Shown here in pieces: positions 11,930 through 20,803 of a stretch of 64,000 bases of DNA. Under the pieces are notes generated by a model. It did not search any database. It had not been told where the DNA came from and saw only the letters and a list, made by a program, of their open reading frames with translations. The stretch spans positions 806,001 to 870,000 of the forward strand of contig CAUWAG010000003.1 of NCBI GenBank assembly GCA_963556695.1, read 5' to 3'. Source of the stretch: Anthostomella pinea. Lineage: Eukaryota > Ascomycota > Sordariomycetes > Xylariales > Xylariaceae. Each line of letters starts with the position of its first letter. Within the stretch, counting starts at the first letter, position 1. The position numbers and the translations under genes are program-made.

Positions 11930-13059
11930 GGTCTTTGAGTGGGTGCGAACCAGGGAAAGATCTTGGGGTAGGGTACGCTGTGGACTGTCGTGCGTGGCCT
12001 CGGGGGTCAGCTGTGATGGTGAGGGATGAAGTCGATGGAAGGTGTAGAAGTCAAGTGTCACTGGGATGGAGCGGGGTGTCAGCCGGTGGTTGACCTTATG
12101 TATGACAGTAGGACCAGAGTTCCTGGGGTGACAAAACTTGGAAGGTGTTCGTTCATGCACCAGGCGTCAACGGCTGCCTTGTTGATAGCCTATAGCATAT
12201 TGCTTTGGGGTAGGACAATGACGTCCGAAGCAAACACGTACCGAATAGGAGGTGAGTAACGGCGGCCTGATAGGGCTGCGGCTGCCTGGAGAGACGCAGC
12301 CAATCAATGGCACAGAGGAAGGCACCAAAGCGGGGTAGGGGTCCTACATGTGTCCTGACTTGGCGAAAAGGGGTAAAAGGGGAAAGCGAGGCAGCTAGGC
12401 GGCATGCATCGTCCATGCGTGAATGTTGAGCCAAATTGATCTCCAACTCTTTTAGATGACTCCAATCACCTATCTGAGGTTCTGAGACCTTTCATTCTTT
12501 GAAACGTCTTCTTTGCCATCTGGCGTTGTGTTGCCGCCTCGTGCATGCACAGCTGCATCAAAGCACTCCAACATACACCTGTCATTACTGGTACCTGGCA
12601 GAAGGGGAAACGTACTTACGTTTCACAGGAGACTGTCACCTCATCGCTCAGAACCCGGCCCGAGATTCCTTGTCACACAACCTGGAAGATGTCGCCTAGC
12701 ACCCTCCCGGTCAAAAGTGCCGACCGGAGACAACGGATATGTCTGCATCGTGGCCCATTCCAGAAGTCGTGGGCACTCTTACGGCAAGGTGAGTACGAAC
12801 CGTGCCCATTAAGTGTTCGCACATGGGCATAATTCGGTGAATACAGCCTGTCCGGTGACGCGGAGCTTGTGTAACAACATCCCATATCCGAACAGAGCAC
12901 TGTGCCTGTACTGGAAGTCAAGCGCGGTATAATGATCATACCAATGTTTGCTTGCCCAAGTAAACATACTCAGGAGGCGTCGACTCCCGAAGTGTTTCAA
13001 GACTTTTGTCATGATGGAACCGCCGACCCTCAACATCTCCCCAAGACACGATCACCAAC
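11930..13059. other. Intergenic region upstream of the VIT/VWA gene
   Basis: Holds the presumed promoter and leader of the VIT/VWA gene (reading leftwards) and the 3' flank of the Nudix gene. Small frames on both strands were inspected and none has a convincing domain or splice structure. Confidence 0.5.
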
Positions 13060-13632
13060 CTAAGCCCCAGCCCGAACCACCTCAAAAGCCTCCAACACAG
13101 CCTTCTTCTGCTCCGCGCTCGTCCAGACCAGCGGTATATCTCCACACCGATCCGCCACCGCGTCCACCTTTGATACCCAAGCGAAATCCGCATGCTCAAA
13201 CAATTCCAGCGTGACAGTAGGCTCTTCCTCTCCCTCATTGGAACTGCCGCGCTCGACTTCCACCAGAAACGTGACCTTCTCCCAGACCTCCCCTGCGTCA
13301 ATCCACTGGTACGCCCTCACCACGTCCACGACGTTTCTCGCCACCAGTCCAGATTCTTCGCGCAGCTCCCGAATGGCGGCAGCAACGACGGTCTCGTCGC
13401 TCGGGTCGCACTTCCCGCCGGGAACTTCCCACGTGAGAGGGACGAACTTGTGCGGGGCGCGCTGGAGGAGTAGAATTCGGTTTGAGTGCACTACGATAGC
13501 TGCAGCGACGATGTGAGAGGTGGTGCGGATGTTGGATGCGTGGTTGGCAATGTAGGTTGTTGGTGTGACCTGGTATGGACGCAACCGATCTGTCATCACG
13601 AGGCCCGTAGCTGCAGATACGTCTGGTGCCAT
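13060..13632 (-). CDS. Nudix hydrolase
   Basis: An uninterrupted frame of 190 aa from the ATG at 13632. This start is preferred over the in-frame ATG at 13692 because it has A at -3 and G at +4. It carries a Nudix box, GGKCDPSDE...AAIRELREESGL, with the REUXEE core intact. There is one extra residue between the leading Gly and the first Glu compared with the canonical GX5E spacing; I recall this variation in fungal members. The family hydrolyses nucleoside diphosphates linked to other groups; the substrate cannot be read from the sequence. No targeting signal is evident. It is co-oriented with the exonuclease gene to its right, about 540 bp downstream of that gene's stop, so it is probably transcribed separately. 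Confidence 0.85.
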   Translation of the reverse strand: MAPDVSAATGLVMTDRLRPYQVTPTTYIANHASNIRTTSHIVAAAIVVHSNRILLLQRAPHKFVPLTWEVPGGKCDPSDETVVAAAIRELREESGLVARNVVDVVRAYQWIDAGEVWEKVTFLVEVERGSSNEGEEEPTVTLELFEHADFAWVSKVDAVADRCGDIPLVWTSAEQKKAVLEAFEVVRAGA

Positions 13633-14171
13633 CGTGAGCTGTGTCAATGCGCAGTGGGTGAAGAAGCCTGGGATATAACTGAGATGGTGCATATAAGCTT
13701 CCTCTTACTGCTCAAACGTCCAGGTTAAGTCTTCGTGTGTGCGTTATAGGATTCTGTCATCGAGCAGCGAAGTTCGGAATACGGTTGGTTGATGATGTGG
13801 TTGCCTGAGAGACTCCCCCCACAATATGATGGCAGCCAGCGCCACATCTCCGGCATTGCTTGAACCGCTCGTGCATTACTTGCATAAGCTGCGGAATTCG
13901 TCACCTCCTCTTCGCATCCTTCAAAGCTGACCATCAAAGCATCAGTACACCCAGAAAGCAGTGGCAACTACTGCTGGAGGGCCAATTGGAAGTATGAGAA
14001 AACATGGTCAGAGTACAGCCTGATACACATGTCGATTTAGGCATATCCTTACAACTGCCCGCCGGGGGAAAGACAGTGCAAAACTCCCCAGAAGCGAAGT
14101 TCTTCGAATGCATAGGCTGGCAGCTCCAACATTAAGGGTATCGTAATGCAAAATTCCGAACACCTTTCCAG
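13633..14171. other. Intergenic region between Nudix and exonuclease genes
   Basis: Presumed promoter of the Nudix gene and 3' flank of the exonuclease gene. No further coding or RNA feature is seen. Confidence 0.5.
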
Positions 14172-16502
14172 TTACCTCGCCTGACTCGCTGGAGCAAGCC
14201 CCGGTACCTGCGTCCATTTGGAGAATGTCAGCCATAGGTCTTTCTGTGCTATGTGACAAGCTTGCAGGAGTCCCTGGATACCAGGGATTCTGTGAAGCTC
14301 ATGGGGTGTCCGCGGCAGCGTTGTCACGAGACGCTGGATCGTGTCTTCGGTAACGATCGGCTGGGTTGGTTTTGGGTTAATCGCAAAGACAACACTCTTG
14401 ACATAAGCCTCGAGCTTCTTGCGCAGCAACAGCCTCTCCAGGTCCGCGGGACGAGATTTTGCCTGTACTTGCGACGGCGCTCGCGTTGGCTTCGATGGTG
14501 AAGGGCTCGGCACCAGTTGTGCAGGCACGGGCGCGGCTGCTGGCGTAGGGGTCTGAGAATATCCTTCCTCAGGAGCTGACGGTGAAGGTGAATACCTCTT
14601 CCGTTTCAGCTCGGATGATGTTGGCATCGGCATGGTTTCGAACGCCGCGTTGTCGTCGGTGTCGTCGGCGTCGGCAGCAGCGGACTCGTTTCCAGCTCCG
14701 TCTTCGTCATGGCCTTCGTCATTGCGGTCGCTAGCATTCAGCTGCGTCTCCGAAAACTGGAATGATAGCCCAGTACTCATGCTAGCGGGGAGGGGCCCTT
14801 TGAACTCCAATGAGCGTCCTACACGGGCAATATTGCGCCTCTTCGCACTCGGGTCATCTATACGCGGCTGCAATAGGTTAGGGCGCTCGTCGGCACTTAA
14901 GTCCTTAGATGTTACCGAGACAGGCCGGTGTGCAGTTGCGAGACTCTGCTTGACCTTAAACTCGGCGATAATTCGCAGCCAGGCAGTTCCGTATTCGTCT
15001 GCTTTAGCCTTTCCAACACCCTTGACAAGTAGGAGTTCACGTTGGTTAGCTGGATGATCATGGGCAATAGCTTCTAGTAACCGATTGCTGGCAATGTGGA
15101 AAGCAGGTACGTTTTTGGCATCAGCACAGGCCTTGCGGTGCTGGACCAGCCGATGGTAAAGCGCATCAGATGATCCTTTGCTGAGTGGTGTAGTTTCCTT
15201 CTTTCCTTGGCTGCTTGGTACTTTGTTCGGGGTCGTAGGCTGTAGCGGTTGCTTCACCTCGTCGGCGCTGAGTCCGTGTACTGCAACAAATGAGCTAACA
15301 GTATGTAGCAATTGCTCGCCATAGTCTTGGACCTTTCGATCGCCAAATCCATGTACTTGTGAAAGCTGACTTTTGTTGGTTGGGCAGGTTCGAGAGAGGG
15401 CTTCCAAAGACTTGTTGGAGGCTATGATGAGCTTTTTGCGCTGCTGAACGAGCTGCTCGTACAGCTGCAGTGGCAGGTTGGGTCTCGAGGGTGCATCGCT
15501 TTTCTGGCTTCCTACATCAAGGGGCGCAGGGTCAACCTCTGGAGGGCCTTGCTCGTTGGGTAGCTGAGATGCATCTCCCGTAGCCATACCGCTGTGGACC
15601 AGGTCGTCCAGATGTCGGTCTTTCATCGCTGTAGAATTGTAGAATTGCTCGGCAGTGGTGAAGTTGGCGCCTGTCCCTTCCGTCGTTGCCCGAAGTCGAA
15701 GAGGGATAATTTTCGGCATTGCAAATGGAAGATACGTTTCCGCCAACATGGGTAGCGGTGGCGCTGGGTTCATGGCTAAACGCTTCCCGTTCATGCAGTG
15801 GAACAGCATGAAGCCAGCATAAGCATCGTTCGCCGCATATGTTTTCTGACTATCGCCAATCGCTATGCTCCAGTTACTTGTCCGGACTTTTCCCTTCCAG
15901 AGTGGGAGACCCAGGTGAGTCTCTACCTGTTTCGACAACGCGCACAGCTTTGTGGTGACAAGCTCGGGATTTTGGGGCCCATGGGAGATGAGGCGGTGCA
16001 GATGACTCAATTCGAAGGCGCCTTTTGGCTGCAGACCAAAGTGATCCCTCAGACGCTTGAAGTCGGCATTCATAATGGCGACGCCCGTTTTGATGATGTT
16101 CGGTGACTCGATAATGAGCCGCAGAGATGGTGCAATCAGTTCATCGCTTGTCTGGCCCTCGTGGAGGCCAATGTGGAAGAGTGCGGTCTTGCTTTCACTG
16201 GCGATCTGTATGAGGCCGATTTTCTCCTGCAATCGCGTGCGCTTGTCGGCATCCCAGGGCCATTCCATATCGAAACCCAGTACGGGCTCATTGATAAAAT
16301 GCTTTGCGATGAGCTCAGACTGGGTTTTGGTACTGCTGTAAAGAATTCGGACATTTTGGTTCTGAGGGCCTCGGAAGTAGTAGTGGTTCCACCAGCGCCG
16401 CGGGGGAGTATCTGGCTGCGGTTGACTCAGACGATACGACATAGGCCATTGGGCCTTGTCGCTGTCGAAGGAGACGCCCGCCGTCTGTGTCCCATCTGTC
16501 AT
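14172..16502 (-). CDS. WRN-type 3'-5' exonuclease with two HRDC domains, no helicase
   Basis: A single intact frame of 776 aa. Residues about 50-240 form a DnaQ/WRN-like DEDDy exonuclease: Exo I FDMEWPW (D78, E80), Exo II GVAIMNAD (D147) and Exo III TYAANDAYAG (Y222, D226), so all catalytic residues are present. Two HRDC-like helical domains follow at about 344-405 (LYEQLVQQRKKLI...LSQVHGFGDRKVQDYG) and 447-516 (LYHRLVQHRKACA...LLLVKGVGKAKADEYG). The C-terminal third is acidic, Pro/Ser-rich and low complexity. There is no DEAH or Walker motif, so this is a stand-alone exonuclease-HRDC protein and not a RecQ helicase. A nuclear role in DNA end processing or repair is inferred from the domains. 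Intact despite its length, unlike the neighbours to the left. Confidence 0.88.
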   Translation of the reverse strand: MTDGTQTAGVSFDSDKAQWPMSYRLSQPQPDTPPRRWWNHYYFRGPQNQNVRILYSSTKTQSELIAKHFINEPVLGFDMEWPWDADKRTRLQEKIGLIQIASESKTALFHIGLHEGQTSDELIAPSLRLIIESPNIIKTGVAIMNADFKRLRDHFGLQPKGAFELSHLHRLISHGPQNPELVTTKLCALSKQVETHLGLPLWKGKVRTSNWSIAIGDSQKTYAANDAYAGFMLFHCMNGKRLAMNPAPPLPMLAETYLPFAMPKIIPLRLRATTEGTGANFTTAEQFYNSTAMKDRHLDDLVHSGMATGDASQLPNEQGPPEVDPAPLDVGSQKSDAPSRPNLPLQLYEQLVQQRKKLIIASNKSLEALSRTCPTNKSQLSQVHGFGDRKVQDYGEQLLHTVSSFVAVHGLSADEVKQPLQPTTPNKVPSSQGKKETTPLSKGSSDALYHRLVQHRKACADAKNVPAFHIASNRLLEAIAHDHPANQRELLLVKGVGKAKADEYGTAWLRIIAEFKVKQSLATAHRPVSVTSKDLSADERPNLLQPRIDDPSAKRRNIARVGRSLEFKGPLPASMSTGLSFQFSETQLNASDRNDEGHDEDGAGNESAAADADDTDDNAAFETMPMPTSSELKRKRYSPSPSAPEEGYSQTPTPAAAPVPAQLVPSPSPSKPTRAPSQVQAKSRPADLERLLLRKKLEAYVKSVVFAINPKPTQPIVTEDTIQRLVTTLPRTPHELHRIPGIQGLLQACHIAQKDLWLTFSKWTQVPGLAPASQAR

Positions 16503-17132
16503 CAGGGGAGCGCGTCACGATAGGGAAGCTCAGATGTGCAATGCGGGTACAGTACGCGTTCCAGTCCTATGTTCAGCAATTCAAGCGAAGCATTGAACGA
16601 GGTCAGCAACATGAGAGCTGACAGGCACCAAGAAGAGGCTAGATTGTGCAAGTGATTGCCGATTGTCGTGAATTCGATGGAGCTGATGAGCGTGTGTGTT
16701 TTGATTTGGACTCGTCCTCGACCTCACTGCCTCCACTGTCTCCGAGGGAGGCGGAGAGGCTGACTGTGGCTGAGACTCGAAAGAGTTTCAGTGAAGTCCC
16801 ACTAGATACCTACCGCATGGCCTGTGCTCTACCAAGATCAGCGTTATCGGAGCTAAATCAGCACAATCGGAGATAAAGCAAAGCTATCAGTTCCTCGCGT
16901 CGTCAACTCGTATGATTATCACCATGTGGTGGTTGCGATGTTCCTTCCACTCTATCAGAAACGAGGCCATGCGCCTCTCGTCAACTCAAATAACCGCGAG
17001 AGGTAGCATCCAACGTCCCGGCCCGTATGTCGGCTGTGCCGCCGGTTTGGCGATTGGGGCTGACTTGGGCGAAGTGGTCCAAATTTAGAAGTCCGCAAGG
17101 CGCTGAAGGCTGACATCACCCACGCAGCTGGC
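16503..17132. other. Intergenic region upstream of the exonuclease gene
   Basis: Presumed promoter of the leftward exonuclease gene. A 76-codon plus-strand frame at 16646-16876 has no supporting features. Nothing else is seen. Confidence 0.45.
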
Positions 17133-17903
17133 TCAGCGAATCGTGTCTTTTAGGTTCCTGAATCTCCCATGATCGACAATGCCGTCTGCATCGCATCCCG
17201 AACCCTGTTTGTTTGAAGTCGACGCCATTTGTCGGAACCTTCCAATTTGCGCGATGAGGCTATCCGGCTTCAGAAGACGATGCCGACTGGCTGACATGAC
17301 AGCCCCTTGCGGGTCCTCCCATGCCTTCACCACCTCGTCGTCCAAATTTGCACGTTCATAATCTTCCTCAAATCTTCCCAGATAACCCAACGTTCCTAAG
17401 TCTTGAGTACTGAAATAAATTCTTTTCGTACCCTCTCTGAAATCAAAGTGGCAGATACCTGACCCTTGACGCATTAGCAGCCCACTCTTATCACTTGCCA
17501 TCCACCGCCCAAACCACTTTCCAGCCAACGCTACCAAGGAAATCATCCTGGCGCTGTGACGTACCTCTTCCGGGGTCATTGATTGTCAAGATCCCTTCGG
17601 GACAGAGGCAAGGGATACTCAACGGTTGTTTGAAATAGTCTCTCGCGGCTTTCCATCTATCCGAAACCTGCTGTTCCCCATTGAATTGACCATTATAGTG
17701 AACGCCGAGGTAGTATGTCTGTACAAATCAGAGGAAAATCCGCAAGGGTTGGACTGATGAGCACTAACCGAATCCCTGCGTAAGAGAACCCAATCGTCCC
17801 AAGAAGACTCCCCAAAAATGAGACCTTTTACCTTTCCGCTGTACTGCGAAAGCCGGGGAGGGTGAGATCCTGGTGTTGCATAACGATGGACAATATACAG
17901 CAT
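17133..17903 (-). CDS. Hypothetical protein, three-exon model (216 aa)
   Basis: I do not recognise this protein. Model: exon 1 17903-17769 from ATG (MLYIVHRYATPG), exon 2 17718-17624, exon 3 17553-17133. Intron 1 (17768-17719, 50 bp) has a GTTAGT donor and TACAG acceptor, and joins DWVLLRRDS to TYYLGVHYNG in frame. Intron 2 (17623-17554, 70 bp) has GTTGAG and CACAG ends and joins ARDYFKQP to ARMISLVALAGKW; it is less secure. The reading frame is Trp/Gly-rich, with LIFGESSWDDWVLL, LAGKWFGRWMASDKSG and a run of short hydrophobic and aromatic blocks. No signal peptide or membrane segment is clear. It sits 145 bp downstream of the 90-aa gene on the same strand. It could be one gene or two decayed pieces. 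Confidence 0.45.
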
Positions 17904-18047
17904 GTTGAAGAGAAGATCGAGTAACACGGCTGCTCAGAGCGTATCGGGAGGGTGAATGCTACCAGATTCATGGTACGTGATCACCGCATTATAGATCTGT
18001 TATGTGGCGGATCATCAGCGATTGACCACAAGGAAAGGGGAACGAAG

Positions 18048-18374
18048 TCAGAGCGATACTTTCTTGTCCAGGCCGTCGAAAAGCTTGCTCAAGATGAGCT
18101 CCATTGAGGAATGGCCGAGGGTCAATAGGTCTGACAGCTTCGGTTCCCTCTGTTCGAATGGGGGAATGTTGTTTCCGGCAATCTCATTCAAGTGCCGGCT
18201 GGCCACGAGGACTTGTTCAGTCAACTATGTATCAGGACATTAGCAGGAGTTCTTCACGCACCAGATAGTGGTCATTACCCATTTTCGGATAGGTGAGTCT
18301 AAGTCTTTGATATCTCCAGCGCCTGTCGACGGGGGAGGAGTAACCGGAGTCGCTGATGCTTCGTGGGAGGGCAT
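18048..18374 (-). CDS. Small spliced hypothetical protein (90 aa)
   Basis: A gene too short to stand out as a single frame. Exon 1 is 18374-18279: ATG, then MPSHEASATPVTPPPSTGAG and ...DLDSPIRKW. Exon 2 is 18224-18048: LTEQVLVASRHLNEIAGNN, then PPFEQREPKLSDLLTLGHSS and ...LILSKLFDGLDKK. The intron (18278-18225, 54 bp) has a GTAATG donor, a TGCTAAT branch site and a CATAG acceptor, in phase 0. The product has a short disordered Pro/Thr-rich head followed by a 58-residue predicted helical, Leu-rich region with no Cys, signal peptide or membrane segment. I do not recognise the family. The clean branch site and the change in composition across the junction support a real gene. Confidence 0.55.
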
Positions 18375-19274
18375 TTTGGGAGCAATGACAGACCGATCGT
18401 CCTCGAGTGGTACTTGGGTAGATGCGAACTATTCGTAGCGTATCTGTGACAGGCGAACGCCCGGGGGAAATCCAAAGACTAATATGCTCAGCGATCTGCC
18501 CGAAATGTTTGCTGCGAGGTCAGGTGTTGGGAACAGGTTGTGGTTCACAGATGACACAAGTGGAGTGGTTCTTTGTTCTCCTCCAACAACCACCCGCTTC
18601 TGGACCAACAGATCACCAGATGAGGGACCCGAATGTTTCCAGGACGACCAACAGCGACTCAGAGTGCCAACTTGTGCGATTCACCTTTCCCTGTACATTT
18701 CACGCACTTGAAAGATGACTGGACCGTACAGTATTGAACGGCGCGCAAGCCATTGTGGCGCTAGGGAGGTGGCAGTGCACTAAACAAAGGCCAATAGGGG
18801 ATTTTGGGGCCACCTAGCCACCAACAGAGACTTTACAACCACAGGTCCATCAGAATTGATCAGCACCAATATACACGGATATCAACCATACGAGCCATAT
18901 GAACCCTTTACGCACTGTTTGACAGTTAGCGAAGCTTTGCGAAGCCTTATTCCAACGCGCTGGCTCTCATCCAAACCACAACATGCCGTAGGGATAATAG
19001 GGTTGATTGCATTTGATTGGCAGTTTTCAGAAGTCACTTAATGCAGGCAGTATTATAATACTGGACTTACTAAAAGCAAGAGCTTACCTACTACCTTTTC
19101 CCCCCACCAGTAGTTACCGGCTACATTGGAGGCGGAAGGGTGGCGCGTCAGGAACGTGGCATCATGTTGAGCCAGACTCGACTTCTATGGTGTGGAAGCA
19201 ATCTAAATACACCAAATCGTCGACTTCGGCATCGCAACCTCGCCTTCTATCCACGCGGTACCCATGAGGTGATA
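18375..19274. other. Gene-free stretch
   Basis: Upstream region of the 90-aa gene and 3' flank of the 446-aa gene. Only short frames without support; nothing further seen. Confidence 0.45.
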
Positions 19275-20803
19275 TCAGTAACGGTCAGGGGACAGTGAGA
19301 AACACTCTTCCCACGATTCCTCCTCGTCGTCTCCCTCCTCTCCTTCCTCATCCTCGCCCTCTTCCTCCACTTTCTCGTCCTCATCTTCGCTAGAAGACTC
19401 CGAACTGGAAGACTCCGAACTAGTCGAGGAGTCTTCAGGGTCTCGAGGGATAGCTGGGCTCACACCATGCAGCTGTTGGAGGCGATCTAGCATGTGCGCC
19501 TTCCAGATGTCCCTGATAGCATTCGTCCACATCTGCTGCGTACTTCTGGGAACGACCATTTTGTCATCGATGCGTATGTTTGATTGGTATACGCGATCGG
19601 CCATTCCGTCACCGATGCGCATGTTTGACCGGTATGCGCGATCGCCCGCCAATTCAAGAGGCGGATGGTAGAGGTTGAGCGTTCGGCATCGTTCTTTTTC
19701 ATCGTAGCCGGGAAGCTTTGATGCTCTAGGGAATGAGAGGTAGCCAATCTCTGTATACCATGTCAACATGTTTCATTGCGGTGATCCTTGCGTCCACGTA
19801 CCATGTGCGATGGTCTCGTACCAGACCGCCTCGATTCTGGTAGGGGCACAACCGTCCAACTGCAAATACTTGACGGGTCGTGTCTTGAAGGTGTCGAAGA
19901 TCTCGAAGCGGGGACGGCCATCTGTGCCAACCCGTCGTACGATCCATGGTGATCCTTTAGAGAAGGTTCTGTTCCAGCTAGCTCCGGCATCGAGCTCCGG
20001 TTTGCGAGATTCAGATAGTAAGATCTGGGCGAAATCTAGCACCTGTGGAAGGACTTGAAGAAAGAGCGCCACTATCAGAATCTCCATATTATCCATGTGC
20101 TCGTCTTTCTCCCCGCGGTCTTCGGCAGCCTGTCTCTCGGCCGGATCCCAAGCCTTATCGATCCATCTCAAAAGCTGAATTGATTAGTCAGAGACTTCGC
20201 TGAGAGGGACATGACCCGGAAGTTACCTCCGCGTTGATTCTGATGATCCCGAACTGCGACGGCTTGATGTTCCTGTAATCATAGTTCCGAGTGCCGTCCC
20301 AATCGATGAGCGCTCCGCGAATCCCATCATCGACTGCTATCACAAGGGGGCAACCCATTCGTAGACGTTTACCAAGTCCTTGCATTACTTCGCGGCGGTG
20401 CTTCGCCTCACGCTTTTTAGGTTCTTCATCGAAGAGGAAAGCCCATGAAAGGTCGTCCTCCTCGATATGTCGGATAGCCCACTAAATCGCATTATGGGTC
20501 TTTTTTCATACACATGTCCGGTCAGAATAGAAGAACCAGTGATGCTGAGGGAAACTTTAACTTTACCTGGAAGCAGGATGTCTTCTGAAGCCATGGACTC
20601 CCCTGTTCGTCCATCAATCGAAATCCCCAATCTTTCCACTTTGCTTGTAGGTTGGGCATATCTTCCAGTTGGAGGTGCACGATATCACCCAGGGTGGTGG
20701 CTATTCTGGTGGATTGTTCAGGCATCACCTCATCGCTTGCACGACGTTGAGATATGGTGGATTGGTCAGGCATCGCCTCATCGCTCGCACGGCATCGAGA
20801 CAT
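19275..20803 (-). CDS. Hypothetical protein of an unrecognised family, four exons (446 aa), acidic tail
   Basis: Exons: 20803-20567, 20481-20227, 20174-19802, 19750-19275. The introns are 85, 52 and 51 bp, with donors GTAAAG, GTAACT and GTACGT and YAG acceptors, and give one 1,341-nt frame. The N-terminus has a degenerate repeat (RASDEAMPDQST / RASDEVMPEQST). The core has PLVIAVDDGIRGALIDWDG, PSQFGIIRINAE, a hydrophobic block EILIVALFLQVLPQVLDFAQ and GYLSFPRASKLPGYDEKE. The C-terminus has a Ser-rich then Asp/Glu-rich run (about 55 residues) ending SLSPDRY. No signal peptide. A broken relative with matching introns lies at 30941-32174, and shared motifs (PLVI-x(10)-GAL-[IV]-D; L-x-VPQ-[IV]-LD) define the pair. 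Function unknown; nothing suggests a catalytic site. The single hydrophobic block could be buried helix and not a membrane span. Confidence 0.65.

Noticed and set aside
11321..11938. Plus-strand frame of 205 codons
   Set aside because: Antisense shadow of the VIT domain; the minus strand carries the recognisable family motifs.
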